From positions 1 through 64,000 of the forward strand of contig NQMI01000090.1 of the NCBI GenBank assembly GCA_002270565.1: DNA of 64,000 bases, given 5' to 3'. The position numbers and the translations under genes were made by a program. Of this stretch, positions 11,439-22,738 are shown in pieces. The notes beneath the pieces were generated by a model. The model was not told the origin of the DNA and did not search any database. It saw nothing but the letters and a program-made list of their open reading frames with translations. Source of the DNA: Stenocarpella maydis. Its lineage: Eukaryota > Ascomycota > Sordariomycetes > Diaporthales > Diaporthaceae. Each line of letters starts with the position of its first letter. The stretch's first letter is position 1.

Positions 11439-12222
11439 ACTTACCCTTCCGACAGGAGCTTCGGCCCTCCGGTCTGCGACGGAGAAATCGCGAGCAAAGA
11501 CCTGAGAGTTTGGCTACCGATGCAGAAGCAAGGATCAAGGGTTGTGCCAGGGTTATGTCGGTGGTGACGAGCCTGCGCAGCAGCAATACAGGTGATGTCT
11601 AAGTAAGTCGGTATGGGCTGACAGGGTCCAGCGTCGTTGATCCATCCGATGGGAGTCGAGGAGACGAGGCTCCGGGCATTGAGGACGATTCTCGAAATTT
11701 CGTGGTAACAGGGCAGAAGAATCGACATCCAAGAAAATCAAGACCGCGATACCACTGGCTGCGGAGGCTTGATGTGCGTGCGAGTGGCTCTGGTTTCTTT
11801 GTACATTCGGCGCTTAAGAGCGGAAGCTGCTTGGCCAGGCAAATGCGGTAAGCTTATTTCCACTCTCCACTCGCATGGTGCATCATGTGTCCGGCACCTA
11901 TCCTGCGGCAGATCATCAGCCGTGTCTATCAAGTGCAGGAGTTGGGAAGAGTGACTGCAGCGCAAGGCTGAGTATTTCAGCAGTAGGGACATCCTACTGA
12001 GGAAAATCCGTCATAGGCTAAGCCGCTCTTAGGCTTACATGCTGCCTAGGCATCTATAGGAGAACGACTCCAGCGGCATGACCTGCTCGGGGGCAAACGT
12101 CTGTCTAGGTGTGGTTCTTGCCAGCCGTGTGCCCAAGTGCACTGCAGTTGGGCTGCGTGCATATTATGCTTCTGCACGCAAGAGTTGGCAGGGACACATG
12201 AACGGCATTTACACTAATTTAT
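11439..12222. other. Intergenic region upstream of the RING/ZZ gene
   Basis: About 780 bases holding the promoter and leader of the RING/ZZ gene and the 3' flank of the enoyl-CoA hydratase gene. The short open frames here show no domain. Nothing else is supported. Confidence 0.45.
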
Positions 12223-13173
12223 TTACTCGTGCTTCCACTCTGCCTTCGCCTTTTCCGCGAACGCTTTCATACCAATCTTCTGGTCCTGGCTACCAAACAG
12301 GCTGTGGAAGACGCGCCTCTCATACTCAACACCGTCCCGCAACGGAAGATCCTGGCTCTTGTTGACAACTTCCTTGCCAGCCTGCACGGCGACCTTGGAG
12401 TAGCCGGCTATGGTCTCGGCTGTGTTCAATGTGGCCTCCATGAGTTCCTCATAGGTCGGGAACGTCCTCGCAGCGACCCCCCACTCGTAAGCCTCCCGGC
12501 CCGAGAAGGGCTTCCCAGTGAGTATGAGCTCCATTGCCCTGGATTTTCCAATGGCCCTCGTCAGGCGCTGGCTCCCTCCGGCTCCAGGAACCGTGCCAAG
12601 CTTGATCTCAGGCTGGCCAAAGTTGGCCTTGTCGGTGCAGTAGATAATATCACACATCATGGCCAGCTCACATCCTCCGCCCAGGGCGTGCCCAGAGACT
12701 GCGGCGATAATGGGCTTCTTGACCTGGGTGGTCAGGTTGGACCAGGACTCGATGAAGGAGCTGAGGTACGCCTGTGAGAAGGTCAGGGGCGCCATCTCCT
12801 TGATGTCTGCCCCAGCCGCGAACGCCTTCTCGGAGCCTGTGAGAATGATGGACGAGACGCTCTCCGAGGCATTGAACTTGAGCAGAGCCTCGTTAAGCTC
12901 GGTGATGAGCGGGGTACACAGGGCATTGAGGGCCTTGGGCCTGTTCAGAGTGACTGGCAGATTAACAGTCAGTCAGCCACGGGTCATAGCACGCATGCGA
13001 TAGCCAAGAGCTTCGCGATCCATACCTTGCCCAACGCCAGGCCTTGGCTCCGAGACTTGGATATACTCGTAGCTCATTCTTGCTGAGGCGGAGAAAGAGG
13101 CGCGGGAGATGCGAGGCAGTGTCGAGGTCTGCAGCCTGGAGGCAATTGGCCTCAGATTCCGGAGGTTGTGCAT
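12223..13173 (-). CDS. echA: Mitochondrial enoyl-CoA hydratase (crotonase family)
   Basis: Hydrates 2-trans-enoyl-CoA to L-3-hydroxyacyl-CoA in short-chain beta-oxidation and in branched-chain amino-acid breakdown. Exons are 13173-13026 and 12953-12223, about 292 residues; the 72-nt intron is phase 1 with a GTATGG donor, GCTGAC branch point and CAG acceptor. Residues 1-32 are rich in Arg, Ser and Ala without acids and end in SASARMSYEYI, as expected of a mitochondrial presequence. The crotonase core is intact: oxyanion-hole segments AAGADI and GHALGGG, and two catalytic glutamates, about E145 in GGGCELAM and about E165 in GQPEIKLG, followed by GTVPGAGGSQRL. Length matches the family. Three CCTCGG boxes lie within about 320 bases before the start codon (separate entry). 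The gene is divergent from RER1. The symbol follows the Aspergillus mitochondrial orthologue. Confidence 0.94.
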
Positions 13174-13196
13174 CTTGGAGGGAGAGAATTAAACAT

Positions 13197-13488
13197 CCGA
13201 GGCTATGTGGAATAAGCAGTGGGGGACAACGCTATGCCTCGGGCGAGAGGGATGCCCAGATGGTCGCTGGCTTGGGGCTGTAGCTGCGAAGACAGCACGT
13301 CGGCCTTGGCAAATCAGGCTCGTGTTCTACCTGACGGGTAGGTAGTGTAACACAGTGGTCGAATGGATAATATCCTGGGGCGATACAGTAAGGGTATAGT
13401 AACTGTAGAGAACTGGGAAAGAATTGCATTCAAGCTGCAATAATAAACGAGCTGTCTGCGGAAAGCCGCTTCTTGCCGTCGGCCGAGG
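13197..13488 (-). promoter_or_regulatory. Three CCTCGG boxes (FarA/FarB-type fatty-acid response elements)
   Basis: CCTCGG or its complement CCGAGG occurs at 13197-13202, 13237-13242 and 13483-13488, that is 24 to 315 bases upstream of the enoyl-CoA hydratase ATG. About 0.15 copies would be expected by chance in this length. The hexamer is the known binding core of FarA/FarB (Ctf1) Zn2Cys6 activators, which induce beta-oxidation genes on fatty acids in filamentous ascomycetes. The functional assignment is inferred from the match between motif and target gene. Confidence 0.65.
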
Positions 13489-13583
13489 ATGAGCGACACT
13501 ATACAACCACCTGGAGCAGTGTCGTCACAGAAGGCTGGCTACATAGCCCACCCTCCGCACCGAGTACTCCGTAGACTACCTAG

Positions 13584-13609
13584 GTACCTAGTGTAGGTAC
13601 ACTAGGTAC
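13584..13609. repeat. Perfect 12-bp inverted repeat with 2-nt spacer
   Basis: The arm GTACCTAGTGTA is followed by GG and then its exact reverse complement. It lies in the divergent interval between the hydratase and RER1, 11 bases after a TACTCCGTA motif at 13565-13573. It could form a hairpin or bind a dimeric factor. No known site is recognised. Confidence 0.85.
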
Positions 13610-14035
13610 TTTCGGCACTACCCATCGTCCCGGCCGTTCAGCGCCTCCCGCCCCCCCCGGTGGGACAAGAGACAGCACGGCTCAGGGGGCGGCGCAGGGA
13701 CCAGTGGGAGCCTGTCAACGAAGAAAGCGAGGTAAAGAAGTGGGGCTCAATCAAATACACTAGAATACCAGTTTACGCCCTTTTGGCGAGACTTTTTTAG
13801 TGAGTAAGCTCTAGACAGATTTCAAAGTTGTCGCAGCCGTCACCATCTCGTCTCTGCTCCATCTCCATTTTGCGGAGCCCTCGAACCGTGCGACCAGCCC
13901 TGCTTGCCCGCCGACGGCCACTTGCCCTGCGACAGCATCTCGGTATTGGATCGAATCAAGCCTCTCGCTCGGAACTCTGCCTGTTGCATCTCACCTCTCA
14001 ACAGCCTCCCGGCCGTCACGTCACGTCACGTCGCG
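13610..14035 (+). promoter_or_regulatory. Promoter and leader of RER1
   Basis: Remainder of the 862-base divergent interval between the hydratase and RER1. It is C-rich near 13650. CGTCACGT/TCACGTC repeats lie at 14016-14033, immediately before the RER1 ATG. No coding sequence is seen. Confidence 0.4.
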
Positions 14036-14729
14036 ATGGATGCTCCGGAACCCGACCAGACCCCTTTCGCCTCCATGTCGGCACAGACATCGAAGCTGCA
14101 GAGGCAATACCAGGCGCTGCTCGACCAGTCAACCCCCTTTGTCACATACAGATGGGCCGGCACAGCCGTTCTATTGCTGCTGTTCTTTGCGCGCATCCTG
14201 TACGCGCAAGGCTGGTATATTGGTGCGTTCACTCCTGCAGCCTCTCTTCCAAGTGCCTGGCGCTCGTCCCACTAACGAAATGAACACTAGTGGCCTATGC
14301 CCTCGGCATCTACCTGCTCAATCTATTCCTCGCCTTCCTGCAGCCCAAATTCGACCCTTCCAATGAGGCCATTGATAACGAGATGGAGGACGGCGCGGCC
14401 GGGTCCTTGCCAACAAAGCAGGACGAAGAGTTCAGGCCCTTTATCCGACGCCTGCCCGAGTTCAAGTTCTGGCACTCGGCCACCCGCGTCATCCTGATCG
14501 GCTTCGTTTGCAGCTGGTTTGAGATTTTCAATGTTCCCGTCTTCTGGCCCGTGCTGGTCATGTACTGGTTCATCCTCTTCTTCCTGACCAGTAAGTCGAG
14601 CGTCCGCTGCTGGCTAGCCTCGCTACGTGCTAACAAGGACCAGTGCGCAAGCAAATCCAGCATATGATCAAGTACCGCTATGTGCCCTTCTCCATAGGCA
14701 AGGCTCGATACAACAGGAATGCCGAGTAA
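14036..14729 (+). CDS. RER1: Rer1 Golgi-to-ER retrieval receptor
   Basis: Sorting receptor of the early Golgi that recognises transmembrane segments of escaped ER membrane proteins and returns them in COPI vesicles. Exons are 14036-14222, 14291-14590 and 14644-14729, about 190 residues, the usual Rer1 length. Both introns are consistent: the first rejoins WYIVAYALGIYLLN, the second FFLTMRKQIQHMIKYRY. Hydrophobic segments are arranged as two hairpins: about residues 42-60 and 64-80, then 138-155 and 158-172. The RPFIRRLPEFKFWHS motif between them is highly conserved in Rer1. The tail IQHMIKYRYVPFSIGKARY is the family C-terminal signature, needed for coatomer binding in yeast. Confidence 0.96.
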
Positions 14730-15509
14730 GGCGCCAGCCAGTCAGGGAGCCAGAGCTTTGTGACAGAAGTTCTGGCGGTGGTTTTGAAATGGCCCAATGA
14801 GGCATTCTACTTCTGTGCCAAGCTCATCGTATTCGACCTAATGAATCGTTTTAATCTGCATCTGCATTCACGGACGGAGGCAGGAATCACCTTGAAGCCT
14901 TGTGTAGAACCGGCGCAAGCGTGTGAGACTTGACCTAGGGCGTTCCTGTTTTCTTGGGTACTTGGTCTGGTCAAATGGGCCAGGAAAAATCCTATGGGGC
15001 TAGAATGAGGGCTTTAGGGAAGAAACGCGTTATGTAGACTATGGTTCTCTAGAATGAAGCAGCTTGAACCCTCCCCAGCTTGCAGACTCAGGTACTGTAC
15101 AGCCGCGTCGTGACTTATTTCGGAGTTAGGGGAAGGAGGGATGCAGTGCGCCAATTCAGCACAACTGTATCTGACATTGTCTTTTCTATTGTCTTAAGCC
15201 TAATAACGTGGAGTGCTGGGTGCAAGCGGCTTGGGCTGAGGCAGAGCACAAACAAAAAAAGGTGGGTGCAACTACGTCCCCGTGTCTTTTAGCAGCCGTG
15301 CGACTACACTAGGACCAAGCGCCGTTGACTCAAACGACGCGAAGCTACCAACCCTTGTCGGCCGCAACTGGAGCCGCAACTCCTTCCAGCTTCCAGCTCC
15401 CAGCAAAGTATTCCAAGACCCAACAACACACCTCAAACGCCAGAGCTCTGCTCCGACGAGGCTCCCACGCTCAAGACACCGGTCGTTCGTACCGACACCA
15501 ATCGTCAAA
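14730..15509 (+). promoter_or_regulatory. RER1 3' flank and PAF1 promoter
   Basis: About 780 bases between two genes on the same strand. In-frame codons precede the PAF1 ATG, but they are Ser/Thr-rich and unlike the conserved Paf1 N-terminus, so they are treated as leader. No other feature is recognised. Confidence 0.4.
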
Positions 15510-17013
15510 ATGTCGTCCTCACAGTCTTCACACGCTCGCCAAGATTTCATCGCGAGGATCAGATATTCCAATGCCCTTCCGCCGCCGCCAAACCCTCCCA
15601 AGCTCCTCGACATACCGAACACTGGTCTCGCGAGCGGCCAATACACGACCCCAGGCTTTGCTTCCCGCCTGGCGCGAGAGCAGCCGCTGAACATCGAAGC
15701 AGATGCGGAGCTAGGAATGCCGTTGGACTTGGTGGGCATGCCAGGTGTCTTCGAAGGCGACGAGAGCTGTGCGTCTGGATCCTGACGAGGCTTGATTTCG
15801 AAGGCCAGCACACTGACATTTACTAGCAATCCAAGCACCATCCCAGCCCCCACAAGTCCACCCGCACGACAGAGCGTTGCTGCGACCCTTGGCCACCCTC
15901 GGCAAGCCAAAGGTTGCAGGTGCTGCTGTCTCCTTCCTCCGCCGTACTGAGTACATTTCCAATGCAAACACCACAACGAAATCGAGCCCATTCCGCCAGG
16001 CCCCGAAGAACAACAGTCAGCGGCCACTTAAGCGGAAATCGCCGGAGCCTGACATCGGGACACCAGCCTATGTCAAGCGCAAGATCGACAAGGGCTTTGA
16101 GGCAGCGCAGCAGAACCTCAAGGACAAGAGCCGGATACGCCACCCGACGAAACCTCCCGTCAATAAGTTTAGGAACCTCAAGGTGGTGGAGGCTTACCCG
16201 GTCCTGCCGGACCTCGACGCGTTCCCAGACTCTGGCGCCTATGTCACCTACAAGTTTGCGCATCCCCCCATCCCCAAGGACGGGACTTACGACAGGCGTC
16301 TTCTGAACAGTATATTGAAATACAATCGCTCACCAGAAGAGGAGGAGGCCTACAATGCGGCCGTAGAGGCGCACAACCGCGACCCGGAGAATTTCCCCAA
16401 ACCGCCCAACCAGCAGCCGTATAACTTCTACCTTGCCGACAAGGTTAAGCACGTTGACCTGTTTCGCCAGAGATTTGACCTGCGCAATCCCAACCGTGAC
16501 GACGACAGTTTGAACCCGGAGACCAAGGCCGATAGCGGGAAGCCGGCATTCAAGTACAACTATGCTCGCACGTACAATGCAGTCATCGAGAGCGAGCTGG
16601 ATCATGATACGAAGTACAGCGAAGAGCTCGTGTTCGGCATCGATCCCGACACGAAGGTGGCATGGTACTACCCGTCCATGCAGCGCATGAAGTTGGAGCC
16701 CCCGAGGAGAATTCACAATCAGTTCAAGCGCGAGAAGACCGAGGTCGATGAGATTGACATTGTTCCGGAGGATCCATCTGACGAGTGGCGACTCAGAATG
16801 GAGCTATGCAAGGCGAACCCTCTGGTCGGGCCGGACCCGCCACAAGAGGATGAGCACGATGTTGACGCGGATGTAGAGGAGGCGGCGTCACATGATGGAG
16901 ATGGCGGTCGACGTGCTGACAGCGAGGAACCCGCGGCCACGAACGGTCGGGACTACAGCGAGGAACCCAGAGACGAGAGCGAGCAGGATGCCGAAGGAGA
17001 CGAGGATGAGTAG
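15510..17013 (+). CDS. PAF1: Paf1, subunit of the RNA polymerase II-associated Paf1 complex
   Basis: Component of the Paf1-Ctr9-Leo1-Cdc73-Rtf1 complex, which travels with Pol II and promotes H2B ubiquitination and H3K4/K36 methylation. Exons are 15510-15768 and 15827-17013, about 481 residues; the 58-nt intron is phase 1 and rejoins GDESSIQAPS. The start MSSSQSSHARQDFIARIRYSN matches the family N-terminus, where a short basic segment precedes NALPPPPNPPKLL. The body holds typical Paf1 blocks: FLRRTEYIS near residue 125, YVKRKIDKGFE, and AYPVLPDLDAFPDSGAYVTYKF. The C-terminal about 80 residues are strongly acidic (Glu/Asp with few hydrophobics), as in other Paf1 proteins. Assignment is firm. 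Confidence 0.94.
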
Positions 17014-17660
17014 GTGGACCTACTCAAGTCATCCGAAGGACCTCCACGTCTCGGTAGGGACGGGAAAGAGGAGCCAGATTTCTGGCACTGTTTCCTGTTC
17101 TTCTCGTTTGCCAACCTAGAGTTGGAAGGCGTAGAATGGAAAAATCCTCCAGTATTCTGGCATGATTGTCTGCAATCTTGAGATTTCCTGGCTACTGGCT
17201 TACTCCACTCAAGCCAGGAGGGTATTGGGCATCGACCAGGTCTAAAGATCATTAGTTCTGGTACTCCTTGAAGTCACGTCATGAACTGAACTTCGAGTTG
17301 ACCTCTACATCTACATCCTAATACATAAAATTCTTGGGACCGCCTCCACATACTCAGGTGGTTGTTCGCCACTAGACACCCTGTATGGAAAACGGAAGCA
17401 AAGCAGTGAACGCATAGTCAGGCAAAACATATCAGCCTCCCGCATCTGGGACGGGTCCACATGCCTTGGGGCACAGGTTTGTAGGCTACATGAGTACATT
17501 AGTAAGAGCGCTTGTCCTTGAGTCCCTCATGCCCCGTTACAAGCTCTCGCTCATTCAACCTCCATTTCTGGCTGTGGACTAATTCTGAATCCCCCCTCGT
17601 CCAAAGACTCTACTCCTTGCTAACTCCTATTCATTGAATTCAAACATCTGTATTGATAGA
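17014..17660. other. PAF1 3' flank
   Basis: About 650 bases of non-coding sequence after PAF1, becoming AT-rich near 17260-17330. No gene, repeat or RNA is recognised. Confidence 0.4.
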
Positions 17661-18571
17661 ATGTGGGACCCTGACCCGTTGTGTGCCATGGACCTCTTCC
17701 AACTGTTTGGTTCTCTATAGCACTGCTTCTCCCGATCTCTACCGTATAAGACGTCCCTCGACACTTCCCCGCCCCCCACTGACGATTACACCCTCAAGCT
17801 GCGAAACCTCCACAGAAGATACGGCCTCGGGGAAAATTTCCTGGAGCTGTTCAAGGCCTATGGGGAGCACCACCGTGGCCTGGACAGCCCCGAGGCGCTG
17901 AGGCGGCGGCTCCAAACCTCAACGCTCCGGACGGCTTGCACCGACACCATCGTATCCCTCGTCAAGGCGATGCAGAAGAATCCCACGCCAGAGTGCATTA
18001 CCGAATGCAGCGAGATCATCACGTGCTGCGCCGAGATGCTCAGCCTCGCCAGTGAGTTCGGTTACAGCCCTCGCCCTCTTCATATCGTTCCCTCCCAGCC
18101 TGACCTCCCTCTTGTCTTGAGAACAATCTTGTGGCTGCGAGCTTAGTGAGCGGGCAACCTGGCTAACAATTTCCCTCAGGGCACTGCCTGCGCAACAAGA
18201 AGAGCATGAGCTACAACCTTAAGAGCATCAGGGTCCACTGGACGGGCGAGGGGTCCGCCTTGGCCTTCAGGCTGTTGTAGGAAGCCCCCAATCTCAAGAA
18301 CCTCGTCGCCGTCGTCTCCAAGTCCACTACCGACACCATATCTGACAAGGAGGCAGCGCTGAGGCCCTACCTGCCCCCTCGGGCCCAGACGAGGATCTCC
18401 GAGGCTCTGGGCTTCGAGGAGCTGGAGGAGCTGGAGAGACTCCGTAGGCTGGTGGGTGTCCGGGTCGAGCACGTGGACAAGAGCGAGGCAGATCAGCGAT
18501 CGGAACAGGAGTGCAACGGCCTTGAGAAATACCTGACGCACATCGCAGAGGAGGCCGCACAGGAGGGCTGA
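17661..18571 (+). pseudogene. Decayed gene of an unrecognised fungal family (two in-frame TAG codons)
   Basis: A single reading frame from the ATG at 17661 (MWDPDPLCAMDLFQLFG) can be followed to the TGA at 18569-18571 across one well-formed intron (18052-18179: GTGAGT donor, GGCTAAC branch point, CTCAG acceptor, phase 1). The frame is interrupted by TAG at 17718-17720 and 18278-18280. Between the stops lies a Leu/Glu/Arg-rich, helix-like sequence (DDYTLKLRNLHRRYG...ITCCAEMLSL). After the second stop an amphipathic, charged C-terminus continues (EALGFEELEELERLRRL). Codon choice stays gene-like on both sides of each stop, which suggests recent loss. The first TAG lies in a CTATAG context that could alternatively be the acceptor of an undetected intron, but the second has no such escape. 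Function unknown; a sequencing error cannot be excluded. Confidence 0.6.
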
Positions 18572-19840
18572 AATTTTGGGCGGAGACGCCTTAAAGCAGG
18601 ACTTGGAGTGGTTCGGCTCGAGACGGCCAGGGCTTATATGGGGAGCTTGGAGAGTGGGCAAATGATCCCGAAAGTCTCCTCTGCACCACACCAGAGGTCG
18701 CAGTGGTGGTTTTACCTAGGATTGCACAGGTTACTGGCAGTTACTTGGCCGTAGCCAAAGACCGAGCATGGGAACTGCCTCCAGCGAGAACCAGAGGTCA
18801 CTCCTAGACTGTGCCGTGCGGGAAGACCAATGTTATTCACTCGTCCTCCCGGCCAAAGAGAACGTATTTCTCAGAGTATCAAGCACCTAGGCCGAATACC
18901 GAGAACTAGGCGAGAGTTGCGGGGCAAGATGTCGCAACTGAATAATTACAAAATCCTCCACGTGTAAAGAAGGTTTCGTACTCAAACAACGTTGCGGAAA
19001 ACTACGTCTCTTGATCTTGTCTAATACGCACTCCGGGGAAAGGCCTTGATGACTGCTACCCCCCGAGGGCGAATCCTACTCAAAAGCGGACAGGAGGGAT
19101 ACTGTCGACCGAGTCCGGCAGAAGACGTGTGGAATTGAAGGTTGGAGAAAAGGAGAATGTGGAGACGGGTTGAGGCCGCTCGAGAGCTTGAACCCGTTGC
19201 CTACAGTCAGTGCTTGTGTGGGTATCTATGATGCTATGGGGTTATTTGGAAACCATTTTCGGCTCCTAGCATGCATGTTGTACTGGAACATGGTGTGTCT
19301 GTCTTTGAGTTGAGTGACGGCGTGGAATGACAGGTGAAATAATGAGAGCAAGATTTTGTAGTGGACGCGGCGGTTTTGTCAGGGTTGTAACCCTGGGAGT
19401 CCTGACCAACCCCCCCCCCCCCAAAAAAAAAAGACCAAGTGAGACTTCCCGACAACTCCAAACTATCAAGTCTGGACGAGATTTTGTAGTTGCGAGAGGC
19501 TGTGATAATAGAAGTTAGAGTACGCGGAGAATTACAGGGACTAGCAATTTGGTTTTGCAGGTCCAGAATACAGAAGAGCAGAAGCATGGGTAGTAATAAT
19601 TAGGAATTTGTAAATCTAAAGGGGATTGTTTACCCCCCAGCAGTCACCAAATAAAGCCGCTGTGTAATCTAAATATCCGGTAAGAATGGCGCATAACATG
19701 GCCTCATGTTGTCCCGTAATACCCCAAGAACTCCATCGCTATGCAGCTGAAAACAGGCTTTATCCATTACTTATGAACCATTACTCATGACCCATGATCC
19801 CGTCCACTCGAGCACGAAAGGGCAACAACTGCTGGGGCCC
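18572..19840. other. Intergenic region with a C13-A10 tract
   Basis: About 1.27 kb without a recognisable gene. A run of 13 C followed directly by 10 A lies at 19410-19432. The remainder is 3' flank of the decayed gene and of the PLC-like gene, which run convergently. Confidence 0.45.
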
Positions 19841-21160
19841 TTAGAAGATCAAGACCGACGCGGCGAGGAACGCAACCAGGGCGCCGTTCCCTGTGCGGGC
19901 GGAGCCAATGCCGCGCGGGACGGCGTCGCTCGTGGCGCTGCTGCTGTCGGACCTCCCCTCGGGGGTGATGCCGTTGAGGTTGTCTGCCGTCTCGATGGCC
20001 GGGCCCTCGCTGTAGAAGTCTACGAGGGCGAAGACGGGAGCGTGGCCCCACTCCGAGTTGCACTTGTAGGCGGACTGGCCGAGCGTGCCGACGGAGCTCG
20101 TGTCCGGGCTGTTTGTGGTGTCGATGATCTCGACGTTGGGGACCTGGATGGAGGATGTGATGGACTGATAGACAAAGTGGTTCATGACTATTCTCGTGTT
20201 AATGACCTGCTACGGGTCTCACAAAGCGGTACATTCTGGGAGGTACTCACGGGGAAGGTAGCCTGACGAGACGGCCGAGCTGGCGTCGCCCAGGCCTGAC
20301 GGCCGATCGACGGTGCAGTTTAGCCCTGCGGGCGAAGTCACCTGGTAGGCTGTCTCAAAGACAAAATCCCACTCGTTTAGGAGGTAGGGGTATTTGCTTG
20401 AGTAGGTGATGGTGGCGATGAAAGTCACCAGCCTGGTCCCGTCGTCGATCATGGTCTGCAGGGTCGGCCAGGTGTTGCTGGCGCCCACAGCAGCGGGCGT
20501 GTAGCCATAAGTAGAGATATTGGAGCTCTCATAGACCTCGCCAAAGGATGCGACGTCCTGGTCATCCGAGTTCACGATCAGCAGGGTGACAAGCTCGTTC
20601 TGGTTCTCATCTAGCCAGAGCTTAATCTTGGCCAGGAAGTCCTCTAGGGTGCCGGCGTTGAGCAGCTCGCACGTTGTGTGGCACAGCTGGAGCGTGCTGT
20701 TGGAGTTGTGTACCTGGAGAGAGAGCAGTCGGATGCCGGCGTTCAGGGCCTTTGTGGCGTTGTAGTACTGGTTCCCGGCGACCGAGTTGTCGGTCGATGT
20801 GTCCCGGAGGAAGGCGGCGTCGTGAGCGCCCATGTGTGTCACGTTGCTGTACTGCCTCGAGCAGAGGTCGGGCGAGTTGTTGCAGGCAACAGTCGAGGTC
20901 GAGGTAGCCGCCGATAGTGCAGTCGATGCGGCATAGCTAACGGCCGACGTAGCCGTGGCCCAGGTACTCTCGGCCCATTCCGTTGTCGATGCGGTACTAC
21001 CGGTTCCTGATCCTGCTTCCGCACCGTCGCCGCCCCCACTGCCGCCACCTCCATACTTGTCGGGATACCATTGTCCATCGTCTTGTGGGCTCGGCAAAGA
21101 GCAGACCGTCGCTGTGAGAGACAGGACGACGGCCAACGTGGAGAGGACTGACGGCTTCAT
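19841..21160 (-). CDS. Secreted, probably GPI-anchored PLC-like phosphodiesterase
   Basis: Member of the phosphatidylinositol-phospholipase-C-like TIM-barrel family common in ascomycetes; the substrate is unknown. Exons are 21160-20251 and 20187-19841, about 418 residues; the 63-nt intron is phase 1 and rejoins SSGYLPLMNHFVYQS. A signal peptide is clear (MKPSVLSTLAVVLSLTATVC, cleavage near 21-26). A Gly/Ser/Thr/Ala-rich linker (about 36-90) follows. The catalytic barrel begins at NVTHMGAHDAAF with the candidate active-site His at about 113, and continues through LCHTTCELLNAGTLEDFL and IKLWLDENQNELVTLLI. The C-terminus has small residues (DSSSATSDA) followed by a hydrophobic end (ALVAFLAASVLIF), the pattern of a GPI-attachment signal. 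It therefore probably resides at the plasma membrane or in the wall. The second acid-base His of bacterial PI-PLC was not located with confidence. Confidence 0.86.
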
Positions 21161-22738
21161 ACTTGGCCGGTGAGTCGAACAATGGGGTGATGGATATTGA
21201 GTAGTGATTGGGTATCTCAGGTGAGAAAGGAGTGTCTACATCCAAGAGCCTCACATCGACGGAGCGAGCGGGCCAGAGAGAACCAGCATCTTTATAGACT
21301 GTATGGGCCATTGCCGGGCTACCATATTCAGGCGGCCACGAGGCAAAACTGATCTGGAGGTCACCCACATCCCACATCCAACAACAGTGGGGAGGAGGTT
21401 AGATCGGCATCCGGCTGGGTTAGACAAAGAGCATGGCGCAGCAGCAACCAACATTACGTTGTCGCTCCGATTCCAACCCCTAAAAAATATCCAACGGGGC
21501 TGAAAGGACACCCGGTGCCTTGGTCCTATTGGGCGGCAGCGACTTGTTCAAGACGGCAGTTCCTGGACGACAAGAGGCGGCCCCTCAGGCAGCTGTAGGG
21601 GCAGGCCGGCCTGGAGGGGCCTTTTGGGGGCACATTTTGATTGAGCCTTGAGATCTGCGGCCTGAATGGGGTATTCTGCAGTCATTCTTGCTCAAACAAT
21701 TATTGATGAGGCTGGTTGAGGCAACCTCTAGGCAGGCTGGCAGGTTGTTGGTGTTGCGAGACCTGCGAGGGTCCTGCCGATCACGAGCGGTCGAGCAGGG
21801 TTGGTTGACACGACTGCTGTGGCGGTGGGCTGGACCGCCACGCGGCTCTGTTTGCATAGCTATATATTCGCACTGTACCTGTGCACCTTTTCTATGTATA
21901 CAGAACACAGTGTTTTTTCCCTCTTCTTTTTGGGGTTCAGCATCACGTTCCGCCTCCAGACGCGAGATGACATCAACGTCGTAACCCGCAACATGACTGC
22001 CGGCCACTACACGTGTAAGTCGTGCTAGGCCAGGGAAGCGCATGGCGAGGACATGACAACAAAACTTTCTTGGCTCCTCTTATTGCACAATGTCCACCAC
22101 CATTTCGACCAGTGCAAGACTTGTTTATCCATGACAGAGCCACGAAAGCTAAACGAATGAAGGTTGGTGGTCCTCTGATTCCACAGTCCATAGACAACAA
22201 AGTCCCTGGGCGCCCAGACACAGGGCATAATGTCGATATGTTCGCGGATACTGCGCTGCCCAGACCGCCGCACTGCGAAAACATGCACGCATCTGCGTTC
22301 GCATAGTTTGCCTCCCTTGAATACAATGCGGACGAGTAGACGTCATGAATTACCAAATACTCATCGGCTTCTACTCGGGAGAGACCAGTGCCGTAGGAAC
22401 TTGAAGCAATCTCGGCGTCCGGAGAAGGCCCAGCCTCTGGCCAGTCCCAATGGAGGTGACCGGAGCCAGGCGCGGCGTTTCAGGTTCCGACAGAGCCTGT
22501 CAGCCGAGAATACAGCTAGTGTGTGCCTACCCGTCACTTGCATTTGTTTGCGTGGTGTGGTCACCACCGAGGCCGAAATGTCAGCATATGTGCCCATCTG
22601 TGGTCATGCGACGAGACGACCCGACCTTGAGGTTCCCTGCAGAGGGGCGCTTATTCACGCGCTCCTGTTGGTGACAACTGTGACCGTAGCCAGGGGGTAT
22701 CACTTCCATTTTTTTGTGCCTATTCATGAACCTGGATT
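21161..22738. other. Intergenic region upstream of the PLC-like gene
   Basis: About 1.58 kb. It should contain the PLC-like promoter and the 3' flank of DBP9. Open frames across 22230-22820 overlap the DBP9 end and show no domain. Nothing else is supported. Confidence 0.45.
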
